NCBI GenBank assembly: GCA_024803745.1
Contig: JANJXV010000004.1
Location: forward strand, 54,130,358-54,194,357
Source of the DNA: Megascapheus bottae
Taxonomy: Eukaryota; Chordata; Mammalia; Rodentia; Geomyidae
DNA length: 64,000 nucleotides
Direction: 5' to 3'
Numbering within the stretch: the first letter of the stretch is position 1; each line of letters starts with the position of its first letter. The notes beneath the pieces were generated by a model. It had not been told where the DNA came from. It saw only the letters and a program-made list of their open reading frames with translations, and ran no database searches. The translations under genes were made by a program, and so were the position numbers. Shown piece after piece: positions 22,936 through 64,000 of the stretch.

Positions 22936-24178
22936 AGTCTCTTCAACAACTGATGATGGGAAAACTGAGCAGTTATATGCAGAAAACTAATATAAATTCA
23001 TAGTGGATTGAAAACCTCAACATCAGACTCAAACTACTGCAAGAATGTAGGAGAAACACTAGAACTTATGGCAATAGGCAGGAAATTCCTGAATAGAGTC
23101 CCAGGGGCACAACAGAGACTCCAATAAGTGGGATTACATATAAAAAGTTTCTGCACAGCTAAGGATATTGTTACTGAACTAGAAAGCCAGCCAATTGACT
23201 GGAAATAGATCTGTACCAGCAACTCGTCAGATAAAGGTCTAATATTCAGTATAGACAAGGAGCTCAAGAAACTAACGTCTCCTGAACTTCTTAGACCAAT
23301 TGCTAAATGGGCAAGGGAGTTAAGGAAAGACTTCTAAGAAGAGACAAGAATGGCCAAAAAAACACATGAGGAAATGATCATCATTCCTGGCCATAAAGAA
23401 AATGCAAATGATAACAACCCTGGGATTCTATCTTACTCCATTAGATGGCCCAATGTTTTGAATCTGTAAAACAACTAATGGTGGTGGAGATGGGGGAAAA
23501 GGAATCCTGCTACAATGCTGGTGGGACTGTAAACTAGTATAACCATAATGGAAAGCAGTCTAGAGGGTCCTCAAAAACTTAAACGTAGGCCTTCCCTATG
23601 ACTTGGCCATGCCACTCCTAGGCATCTACCCTGAGCATCATGGGCCAGGATATAATAAGGACACCTGCACAGCCACGGTCGTTGCCACACTATTCACAAC
23701 AACTAAGACATAGAAACAACCATCTGGGTTGATGCCCCATCGTGGAATTTTACACAGCCATTAGAAAAAAATAAAACAATGTCACTTTCAGAGAAATAGA
23801 ACTAAAACAAATCATGTTAAGTGAGGCAAGCCAAGTTCAGAGAAACAGTGCATGTTCTCCCTGATATATGGAAGTTAGATCTAAAACACACTGGGATATG
23901 ACAAACAACACAGGATTTTAGATATGTGGATACAGTGAGGCTAAAAGAGGATAGTCTTAAGAGAGAATCGCAAAGGTGCGATACCCAAGTGCCTCTTCAT
24001 GAATATAGAAAATAATATACATACTGAAACGAACTCCAAAGATATGGAAACAAAGGACTTTTTGCTGAGCTTTTTTTCTTCTTCTGGGGGTTGTATTTGG
24101 TGTATTCACCTGAACATCTGTGGGAGGGTGGGGAGAAGGCACAGAATCCAAGGAAAAAGGGTGAAAAAAGTGTAGTAG

Positions 24179-24377
24179 GGGGGCCGGGAGTTTGGCCTAG
24201 TGGTTAAAGTGCTTGCCTAGCATGCATGAAGACCCGGGTTCGATTCCTCGGTACCACATATAGAAAAAAGCTGGAAGTGGTGCTGAGGCTCAAGTGGTAG
24301 AGCTCTAGCCTTGAGAAAGTCCAAGGACAGTGCTCAGGCCCTGAGCTCAAGCCCAGGACTGGCAAAAAAAAAAAAAA
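24179..24377 (+). repeat. Family A SINE, near-consensus copy
   Basis: Left half: A box 'tggcctagtgg' (24193-24203) and B box 'ggttcgattcc' (24237-24247). Right half: A-box-like 'aggctcaagtgg' (24286-24297) and B-box-like 'gagctcaagccc' (24343-24354). Target duplication 'aaaaaagtgtagtag' at 24164-24178 and 24378-24392. It is the clearest example of the dimeric structure. Confidence 0.95.
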
Positions 24378-24560
24378 AAAAAAGTGTAGTAGTGAAGTAC
24401 AGTTCGGGGTAGAGATAGAAGGGGGGAGGGAGTGGGAGAGAATGAGGGGACAGATGACACTATATGAAAGGAACTACACTTATTACCTGACATGTATAAA
24501 TGTAATGCCATTGTCTATCACCTCTAAAATAACAATGAAAATAATAATTAAAAAAAAACA

Positions 24561-25180
24561 AAATAAGAACATAAAGGACTCTCTTTCCCACTTGCCTCTG
24601 GATGTCAAGCTCATGGTCCATTCAGGTACCAGTGGGAGAGGGTAGAGATTAGGTCCCAGGAAAATGTGGGGGCAGGGAACTGTCCAAATCCAGCCCTCAG
24701 CAAAGCAAGTAATGTCTGGAAGCTTAAAATAGATCAGGGAGGAGCTTGTTAGCCTGGCATGCAAAGCACCTCAGTGCTTCTGGGCCATTTTCATTTTGGT
24801 AATTGCTTTGGGAGGTTTTCACTTCTTTCTATGCAGTGGACCAGATAACACAGACCTTCACCAATAGATTCATGACATTTCATTATGAACTAATTTAGCC
24901 ATAATAATTGTTCCCCAGGAACACAGGAATCCAACCTCAGTTCAGAAAATCCCTGCCATCTGACGTAGGAGGATTTATAGGTTTAGTGGAAATTGCTTTC
25001 TCCTGCTTGCCAGATTACATACTGCTGGTTGATTTTTTTTTTGCATGAGTAAACATCCTTCTAATAAGGAACAGGCCAATAATGTCTTAGGAGAGAGAAA
25101 AAAAAAGAGCATCCATTTCCTTCCTGCATTTTCCTGAGAGAGCTGTGTGGATTGGGAAATCCACGCGGGTTGTGCAGAAT
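24561..25180 (+). promoter_or_regulatory. GABRR1: Presumed GABRR1 5' UTR and proximal promoter region
   Basis: This is the only apparently unique sequence between the last L1 and the GABRR1 start codon, so promoter and 5' UTR should lie here. No CpG island is visible. A CRE-like 'tgacgtag' (about 24961) and a TATA-like 'gatttatagg' (about 24971) stand about 210 bp before the start codon; both are weak single motifs. The transcription start cannot be placed from sequence alone. Confidence 0.3.
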
Positions 25181-57089
<31,909 letters not shown>

Positions 57090-57430
57090 ATGACTGTAAT
57101 TATCTAAGTCTCATATTCTTCCTGGTATACACCAGAGAAAATACCTGTAGAATAAGAAAGAAATAATGGTTTAAAAAAAAAAACCCAAACCCCAGTACCC
57201 ACCTGTATTTCTTTTTGAACACTGTTAATATTTTTATTCAGTGAAAATAGAACCAGGCAAACTGTTTAATAAAAATTCGAAGTGGTGGCTATTTGAGCAC
57301 AATTAAAATTTTTGCATGGTATTTTAACAATTGACGTTTGAAATTAGGTAGCACGTTAATTTATCATTGCTGTTTCATACAAAACCCACACATTTTACAC
57401 CAGAGAAATAAATGTTTTAGAGTTTGCATA
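57090..57430 (+). other. GABRR1: GABRR1 3' UTR with two polyadenylation signals
   Basis: AATAAA occurs at 57268-57273 and 57407-57412, the second followed by a U-rich stretch ('tgttttagagtttgc'). The real cleavage site is not determinable here and could be farther downstream. Confidence 0.5.
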
Positions 57431-57542
57431 TTTCTTAAAAATTGCCTGATCAGTTAGCCATCGCTGAAGCAGGAGCAGCCAAGACCACCTGTGTTTTTAT
57501 CATCTCTTGTCTAGGTTTCCACAATTGCACTAAGACACTTTT

Positions 57543-57600
57543 TGTTATGGAGCACCTATTGTATATGTAGCATTATACTAGGTGCTTTAAGAATACCATA
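57543..57600 (+). repeat. MIR-like core fragment
   Basis: 'ggagcacctattgtatatgt' and 'tactaggtgctttaagaata' match the conserved MIR core pattern (gagc..cctactatgtg..aggtgctttac). Confidence 0.55.
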
Positions 57601-58884
57601 GCAACCAAGGCTGATCTCCAGAGGTCCCCGGGGGGGGGGGGGAGGGAGGAAGCAGAATAACTGGGCTGGGGGGAGGGAGGAATTGGTTGTCCAATCTCTT
57701 TTAGACATCATATGCTGATTCACATTCATGATTTCCTTCATATAAGCATCATTCTATTCTCTGAACCAAATGAAACTGGGCAGTACCTCAAGCTCCTTTG
57801 CATGAAATCAGCATGGCCCTCTATCTCCACCCATGCTTCAGTGCATGGCCTGCTACTTCTTTTGATCTTCTCCTGTTTAATGAAAGGCAATAATATTTAT
57901 TCTGGTTTTTATTTACCAGCTGCAATTCAAAGATTTCACCTCTCATAAGGAAAGCTCTTTCGATTAGTGGAATCTCTTCTGACTTTGCTAGACATTTCTC
58001 TCTGGTAGTGAAACGTGGAAGACAAGATACATGTCTGCATTTTGATATAGAGATCACTCGGTTTGAATCTTCTATGTTTTGTCATCATGACTTTCTCTCT
58101 CCCTTGGAGCAGGATTTCACTCAAAATGACATGCTTTTCCAGTAAGGTAATATTATCACTGAGCAACTTAGGGAAAGCCTAATTTGTTCAGCATGGCCAT
58201 TTCAAGAAAACATATGACCTGGGACTACCTTTGTAGCTAATGAGAATAAGAAACTCTCCATTTTTTTATAAATCATAACACAGGCTCTCTTCCAGATTTA
58301 GAAGCCCCTGTGTCAGGAAGGCACTGTTCAGTGGCAACGGAATGTCAGGGTGTAGGTTCTAATCTGATGTCTTATTTTAGAACAGAGTTCTTAATGCTGT
58401 GTATTTATAAACTAGATAGTTCAACCAAACTTACCCTAATATTTGTCATACTTGAAATTTGCTTTATTAAACAGAATTCTATACACAAACATGTCTGTTT
58501 CATTTTGAAGTTAACTGATCATCAACACTAAAATCATGAGAAAAAATACCTATGAACATAAATCCCAATTACAATTCCTTTTTTTCTATAAAAGCTCATC
58601 TGATTAAGTTTGTTTTGTTCTTATTTTTTTGTTTGGGGTAAATTCTAATACTTTAACAACATAGATGAAATCATTAAATGTTCAATTTGATCCTTAAGCT
58701 GTATTATTTCACAGACATGTTTTTTTCTGTTTACATGTGCTAAGAAAATCTCAAACTTTTCATAAATGTGGTCACCACTGTCTTCATCGCCAGAGCTGCT
58801 GAGTCCCAGAGAAGGTTCTCAGGCATGTTAGCTGCCTTTCCAGTTCTTTGTTTGGGACAACCCAATGTTTGAGCTAGCATGGAG
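57601..58884. other. Downstream of GABRR1, no recognised element
   Basis: AT-rich, possibly an extended 3' UTR. A G-run (57631-57642) and purine-rich stretch begin it. No frame with family resemblance. Confidence 0.4.
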
Positions 58885-59445
58885 AATTCTCTAGTTTGCT
58901 AGAACTTCCATGGCAAAGCACCACAGACTGAGGAGCTCAGACAAAAAGAAACTTGCCTTCTCACAGTTCTGGAGACTGAAGTCTAAAGTCAAGTGCCAGT
59001 AGATATGGTTTCTGCAGAGGCCTCTCTTCTGTGTTGCCTCCTTGCCATTCCACACAAAAGTCATTTCCTGGTACCATCCGGATCCACATGTCCTCTTTCC
59101 TCTGGTCAAATTAATTCCATCTAATTAATTAAAAGTCAGTTACTGGCTGAGAGCATGCCTAGTGGTAGAGTGCTTGCCTAGCATGCATGAAGCCCCGGGT
59201 TCAATTCCTCTGTACCACATACACAGAAAAAGCCGGAAGTGGCACTGTGGCTCAAGTGGCAAGTGGCAGAGCTCGAACCTTGAGAAAGCCCAAGGAGAGT
59301 ACTCAGGCCCTGAGTTCAAGCCTCAAAACTGGCAAAAAAAGAAAAAGAAAACAGTTACTTAAGGGTCCTGTCTCCAAATCATAATCAATATATAAGGTTT
59401 AGGGGTGGAAGGAAGGCATAATTGATTGATTCCATAACAGATGCC
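58885..59445 (-). repeat. ERVL-MaLR-type solo LTR, split by a SINE
   Basis: Read in reverse it starts 'tgttatggaatcaatcaatt' and ends with the reverse of 'ctcacagttctggagactga' and 'gcaaagcaccacagactg', the layout of mammalian MST/MLT LTRs. No internal or coding retroviral sequence is present. The SINE at 59144-59348 interrupts it. Confidence 0.65.
59144..59348 (+). repeat. Family A SINE inserted in the LTR
   Basis: Complete copy with a 10-bp duplication in the right half ('gtggcaagtggca'); flanked by 'gtcagttact' and 'aacagttact'. Confidence 0.9.
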
Positions 59446-59773
59446 TATGGAAACTATTTGCTTAGTAGTATATGTAATACATCTTACACATTCTCAAACA
59501 TTACCACGTAATCGCACACAGGAAAAGCTTGAGAACATTGACAGCCATAGTTGTGATTATAAGGAATGATTAAATGCATATTAAATTTCTTTGCCCTCTT
59601 CTCTAACAATTCTCTAGTGCCTTTCATGAGTATCTAACACTAGTATTGTTAGAAATGGTTTTCATTCTAATATATTTCTCAAGATGCCACTAGTATCACC
59701 AATTTGCTATTAAAGATAGGCAAGAAAAAGGAAAAGAAAGACCTCTATTACGTGATTAAGAACTTCAAATACA
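59446..59773. other. Intergenic, nothing recognised
   Basis: AT-rich, no signal. Confidence 0.4.
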
Positions 59774-59958
59774 GACTAAGAATGTGGCTTAGTGGTAGAG
59801 TGCTTGCTTAGCATGCCTGAAGCCCTGGGTACCACATAAACAGAAAAAGCCAGAAGCAGCACTGTAGCTCAAGTGGTAGTGTTAGCCTTGAGCACAGAGA
59901 GGCTCAGGGACAGTACCCTGCCTTGAGTTCAAGCCCCATGACTGGCAAAAAAAAAAAA
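59774..59958 (+). repeat. Family A SINE, older subtype, with 16-bp target duplication
   Basis: Flanked by 'aagaacttcaaataca' and 'aagcacttcaaataca'. The B box is deleted ('ccctgggtaccacat'). Confidence 0.9.
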
Positions 59959-59974
59959 AAGCACTTCAAATACA

Positions 59975-61394
59975 AAGCAACTCCATCTCTTCCAATGGAT
60001 AATTCTGGAGAAAACTCCATTATGTATGTAGACAACTATAGTACTTAACTGGTATGAATAAGAACATTTGGTTAGTAATTTTGTCTGATAGGCTGATGTC
60101 AACTAGCCATAGTGAATAATTTTTAATGCCATAATATGCACTTGAAAAACCATGTCAAGTATCTGCCTGATAGATGAGGGAAGACATTTCCTAATATTGC
60201 CAAAAGAAAAGCAGAAAACATCCTAGGCACCCCTCAATGGTCCTATCTTCAATTCCAAATTACCAGGGGAGCTAGTTCCAAGCATCTCCTAATTAGTACT
60301 AGTACTTCACTGTTAGTGGAAGCTTCCTCTCAGGAACTGAGTGAAGAGGGCATCTTGAAATGAGTATTAGATTATTAGTATTATTAGATTTTTTTTCTTG
60401 ATAGTCCATCTTGAGCTTAACAATGACCAGAACTAGAGGGATATTCAGACTTGGGGGGGAAAAAGACAACACGGGCTCCTCATAAAAGACATACTTTTGA
60501 ATTATGCAATGATAGAGTTCTTTGGTGATGAGAGGTGGTAGATCAGGTCATAGTCTCAAAAGCAATAACTATGGTGGTAACATGGAGGTGGGGAACTGAA
60601 AACAAGCTTTCTTAAATTCCGCTTTTATTAACTTCTGTTAATTGACAGAAATGGCTTTTGTTAGTCCTGAGGAAAAGGGGCTGCTTTGCACCCCCAAGTC
60701 TGCACTAGATATCCCCCCCTCCCTTTGTTAGATCTCACCACACCGCTCTCCCATCACCCCTCTGCTTCTGGTGAGTGTCTCCTCTGTGAGCGTGCTGCCC
60801 ACGTCTCTCAAGACCTGGTGCCAAGCCAGAGGGTTCCTATGCCTTCTTGTCTGGTCACTTCCCACTTCTGGGGACTCCTGAGTTGGGAATCTAACCTCTT
60901 TATACTCACCAGTCTCCCTCCCTGTTTCTCCCACCTGTGGGGTGCTGCCAGTCACACCCTAGCAGGGACACTCTTTTGGGGTGCTTCCTACACGCTCTAG
61001 ATGTGCTCCCACTCAAGAATTCTATAAAGTCATTTCTTACCCCCATTCCCCACCTCCCAGCAGGCAGGCAGCCCATCCCTGCCTAGTTGCCTGAGAGCCT
61101 GATACCCAAGACCCAATGAAAACCTAGCTGAATTTCTCAATGGCCTCTGGGGGGCGCTTCAGTGCTGTGCCAAGAAGGACACTTTCATGTAACCATGTAT
61201 CATGTGCCATACTTTGATCATATTCACCTCACTGCCTGCTTTTGTGCCTCCTTCTTCCCTCTGGTCTCATTTAGTCCCCTCTATGTTCATCTTTAAAAAA
61301 AATAAGGATTTACTTAATGATCTCCACTTCCAAGCATTTTCTGAAAGACATTGCATTCTTCATGGTTGATGAATACTCCATGTTGAAAACAAGC
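59975..61394. other. Intergenic, nothing recognised
   Basis: Unique-looking. A 104-codon frame at 60686-61000 is rich in Ser/Pro/Leu and resembles nothing known. Confidence 0.45.
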
Positions 61395-61690
61395 TGTTAG
61401 CATTCCATCAATCTGACAAAATGCCTGAGATGACCCATTGAATAAAAGTAAAGGTTTACTTTGGCTCATTGTTTCAGTTCATGATGGCTCGGTTCTCTCA
61501 TTTGGGCCTGCGAACCCAATCTATGACTTCAGGTATGTTTAGGAAACAAAAGAACAGATAGAAAAGCACCAAGGTCCCAGTGTCCCCTTCAAGACAGGAC
61601 CCTCAGTAACGTCCCTTCCTCTACCTGGGCCTGCTTCCTAAGGCTTCCACCACTCTGGTGGTCACACGAACTTTCAGGGCTTACTCTAAA
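61395..61690 (-). repeat. Old LTR-like interspersed repeat (possibly rodent MaLR)
   Basis: 'tttactttggctcattgttt', 'gtccccttcaagacaggacc' and 'ctaaggcttccaccactctg' recall a common rodent LTR-type repeat in reverse orientation. Family uncertain. Confidence 0.4.
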
Positions 61691-61911
61691 TTCAAAACAG
61701 CAATCTTTCTTTTTTCAAAACAGCAATTTTTATTAATCAAATTAGCTTTGTTGTTCATTTAGGGTAAGAAACTTGTGCTTTGTGAATTAATTCCTAAGCT
61801 TTTGTAATTTTCCCCCATTTTTTCCTTTTCTCTGTTCACCCCCTTCCACAACCTTAACTCTCTGGAAAAATGATATCACACTTAAGCCAAAAGTTAGAAA
61901 ATGGGAGAAGG

Positions 61912-62040
61912 GAGCTGGGCATGGTTGGACAGGCCTGCAATTACAGTGGCTGAGAAGGATCATGAATTGGAGGGCTAGCTTGGGTTAAATTAACATTAAC
62001 CTGCCTCCCCCTAACTATAATTTAAAAGAAGAAAAGAAAA
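61912..62040 (+). repeat. B1-like remnant
   Basis: 'agctgggcatggttggacag' and 'tggagggctagcttgggtta'; strongly diverged. Confidence 0.55.
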
Positions 62041-62044
62041 AAGT

Positions 62045-62243
62045 AAGCCAGGCACAGTAGCTCCCATCTCTAACCCTAGCTACTCAGGAGCCTGAGATCC
62101 TCAGATCATGGTTCAAAGCCAGTGTGGGCAGAAAATCTGTGATTCTCCTATCTCCAATCAACTACTCAGAAAAAGCCAGAAATGGCCTGTGGCTCCAGGA
62201 CAGTACCCAGACACAGAGTTCAAGCCCCAGGACTGACAAACAA
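62045..62243 (+). repeat. Family B SINE, shortened tail
   Basis: Head and middle are intact; the tail loses its A-box part ('ggcctgtggctccaggacag'). Confidence 0.87.
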
Positions 62244-62450
62244 GAAAGGAGAAGGAGAAAGGAGAGAAAGAAAGAGGGTGGAAGAAGGAGGAAGGAAGGG
62301 AGGGAAAGAGAGAGAGAAAGGTAGGGAGGGAGGAAGAAGCAAGGAAGGAAGGAAGGAAGGAAGGAAGGAAGGAAGGAAGGAAGGAAGGAAGGAAGGAAGG
62401 AAGGAAGGAAAGAAGGAAGGGAGGAAGGGAGGGAGGGAGGGAGGAAAGAC
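62244..62450. repeat. 200-bp polypurine (GAAA/GGAA) tract
   Basis: Almost pure purine, with about 17 consecutive GGAA units at 62338-62408. Confidence 0.96.
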
Positions 62451-62456
62451 GGACCA

Positions 62457-62672
62457 GCTGGGATCCAGTGGCTCACACCTGTAATCCTAACTACTCAGGA
62501 AATCTTAGCAAGGAAGCCAGCCTGGGCAAGAAAATCCGTGAGGTTCTTATTAACCACCAAAAGAAGTCAGAAGTGGAGTTGTGGTTCACACATTAGGCAT
62601 TAGCCTTGAGCTGAAAAAAAAGAAAAAACTCAGGGATAGCATACAGGGCCTGAGATTCAAGCCCAAGGATGG
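62457..62672 (+). repeat. Family B SINE inserted at the end of the purine tract
   Basis: Head 'tggctcacacctgtaatcct' and tail 'gtggttcacacattaggcat'; the middle is partly deleted. Confidence 0.82.
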
Positions 62673-62844
62673 GTGGGGACTAGGGAATGAGGCAAAGAAC
62701 ACGTCAGGGTGATGGCATAAATTTGCTTTGTGGAAAATGCCTACAGATCAAAAGCCAAGGGAATCATGGTTCCAATATCTTCTGCACTCTGTCTCATGTG
62801 CTCTCTCATACACACACACAATGGACCTCTTAAAAACCCACCTA

Positions 62845-62921
62845 GGGAGAAGTGGAGCTGTGGCTCCAGGGACGGCCCCCAGACCCAGAGTTCAAGCCCC
62901 ATCACCCACAGAACAAGCAAA
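62845..62921 (+). repeat. Family B SINE, 3' end only, with target duplication
   Basis: 'agtggagctgtggctccagg' to 'gttcaagccccatcaccca'. 'acctaggg' is present on both sides ('ccacctaggg', 'ctacctaggg'), so this is a short 5'-truncated insertion. Confidence 0.75.
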
Positions 62922-63370
62922 CAAAAAAAACTACCTAGGGTGGATTTTGTGACTGGGCTGTCTCGGATGTACCAAACTGCAGCTACAGATAACTGTTCCA
63001 CCTCTGAGGAAGCATTTTGGCTGAAAAATAACTCATGCTTTTGTAGAATAACACTGCAGAACTGCCAGAGGGTGGTAGAGGATTGATGCAAAGTCTTTAG
63101 GTGGTGAAGAGCCTCAAGTTCACTCAGCAGTGGCATTTTTCTCTCAGGCAGTGAACACACTTGAGATTCTCACATCCTATATATGATTTTAGAGCAATGT
63201 ATTAGGTCAGATGCTATTCGACTAAGGTTCCGCTTTAGTCCTCAATCGGTGCCATTTACAGACAGTTAACTATTCATGGATTAAGGACTTTAAACGTAAC
63301 TTGAATAAAGTGGGAAAATGTGAGGTTTTAGTTGCTTTTCATTCTCCTGATCTGAACAAAGTAGCCTGTC

Positions 63371-63490
63371 AGCCAGGCATGGTGGTATATGTCTGTAATC
63401 CCAGAACTCCAGAAGTAAAGGGAGAGGATGAGTTTGAGGCCAGCTGGTCTACATAGCCAAAATCTGTGCCAAAAACAACAAATAAGTAAG
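63371..63490 (+). repeat. B1 monomer
   Basis: 'gccaggcatggtggtatatg' and 'tttgaggccagctggtctac' are the classic 7SL-derived B1 landmarks, without the family B tail. Confidence 0.85.
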
Positions 63491-63508
63491 ATTTTAAAAA
63501 GTACTTAA

Positions 63509-63716
63509 ACCAGGTACCAGTGGCTCATACCCGTAATCCTATCTACTTAGGTGGCTGAGATCTGAGGACCTGCGGTTTGAAATTAGCCCACACAGGAAAC
63601 AGGAAAGCCTGTGGAAATCTTCTCTCTAAATAAACACTAAAGACCTGGAGGTGGACTTGTGGCTCAAGTAGCAAGAATGCTTGAGCAAAAGAAACTTAGG
63701 GACAAACCCCAAAACT

Positions 63717-63718
<2 letters not shown>
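63509..63718 (+). repeat. Family B SINE
   Basis: Complete copy with shortened tail that merges into a (CA)n array. Confidence 0.85.

Positions 63719-63753
<35 letters not shown>
63719..63753. repeat. (CA)17 microsatellite
   Basis: Uninterrupted CA dinucleotides. Confidence 0.96.
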
Positions 63754-63756
<3 letters not shown>

Positions 63757-63764
63757 AGGAGAGG

Positions 63765-63970
63765 GAGCCGGGAATGTGGCCTAGTGGTAGAGTGCCTGAC
63801 TAGTATGCATGAAGCTCTGTGCTCAATTCCTCAGTACCACATACATAGAAACAGCCATTAAGTGGTTTTGTGGCTCAAGTGGTAGAGTATTAGCTTTGAG
63901 AAAGCTCTAGGATAGTGCCCTGGCCCCGAGTTCAAGCCCAGGACTAGCAAAAAAAAAATAATAATAATAA
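63765..63970 (+). repeat. Family A SINE
   Basis: Complete copy with A box 'tggcctagtgg' and an (AAT)n tail. Confidence 0.9.
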
Positions 63971-64000
63971 ATAAAAAAAAGTAACTTAACTTTGTCCTCT

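Larger units (their letters stand above)
17147..24560 (+). mobile_element. Old, nearly full-length L1 with nested insertions
   Basis: A GC-rich 5' UTR-like part (17150-17740) is followed by ORF1 traces (17939-18890), ORF2 endonuclease ('CCLQETHLTVK' near 19200; 'NIYAPNNKAP' near 19640), the linker ('VLRGKFLALSTHIKK' near 20610), reverse-transcriptase remnants (21770-22300), the C-terminal region (22540-23840) and a 3' UTR ending about 24560. All frames are broken. It carries several SINEs, an unnamed retroposon and a (CA)n array, so it is much older than the L1 at 12163. Confidence 0.85.

Noticed and set aside
24193..24247. tRNA gene call from A and B boxes
   Set aside because: The boxes belong to a SINE with poly-A tail and target duplication; no complete cloverleaf or acceptor stem seen.
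1..25180. 3' end of GABRR2 expected upstream by mammalian synteny
   Set aside because: No frame matching the conserved M4 end of a rho subunit was found before 25181; it may lie left of the window.
57090..64000. PM20D2 expected downstream on the minus strand
   Set aside because: No exon-like frame or conserved stretch recognised; probably beyond the right edge.

Overview
This is a mammalian genomic window with one protein-coding locus: a complete GABRR1 gene (GABA-A receptor rho-1 subunit) on the + strand. Its ten coding exons lie between 25181 and 57089, all with GT..AG introns, and encode about 487 aa with no frameshift or internal stop. The organism is very probably a rodent. Two SINE types dominate: a tRNA-derived dimer and a 7SL/B1-headed composite. 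This mix, and a GABRR1 protein closer to rodent than human orthologues, recall geomyoid (kangaroo rat / pocket mouse) genomes. That assignment rests on memory of families, not on a search.

Layout. 1-25180 is intergenic. It opens with a broken retrocopy of the kinetochore gene DSN1 (minus strand) abutting an unnamed retroposon. SINEs, microsatellites and three L1 elements follow: a young 5'-truncated one at 12163-13919, a decayed one at 14695-16512, and an old, nearly full-length one at about 17150-24560 riddled with later insertions. 25181-57089 is GABRR1. Its 13-kb first intron holds a 160-bp near-perfect inverted repeat. 57090-64000 holds the 3' UTR, intergenic sequence, an old MaLR-type LTR and more SINEs. 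Neither neighbour expected from mammalian synteny (GABRR2 upstream, PM20D2 downstream) could be recognised.

Repeat names used below. Family A: about 190-bp SINE of two tRNA-like halves, each with A-box-like and B-box-like motifs, ending 'aggactggcaaaa'. Family B: 7SL/B1-like head ('ggctcatgcctgtaatcc') joined to a tRNA-like tail closely related to the right half of family A. Family C: older B1-like head with an ID-like tail ('gcctagcaagcac..ggttcaa..'). Edges of old copies are approximate (plus or minus about 10 bp).

Most notable: (1) an in-frame 39-bp tandem duplication in the last GABRR1 exon adding 13 residues to the M3-M4 loop; (2) loss of the upstream ATG used in human/murid GABRR1, leaving an internal Met as start; (3) a TAGTAG tandem acceptor at exon 2; (4) the 160-bp inverted repeat in intron 1; (5) a GT/CA inverted dinucleotide pair beside the last exon; (6) three copies of an unnamed 258-bp retroposon, one with a 16-bp target-site duplication; (7) the DSN1 retrocopy joined to one of those copies. 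No evidence was seen for a wholly new multi-gene system.
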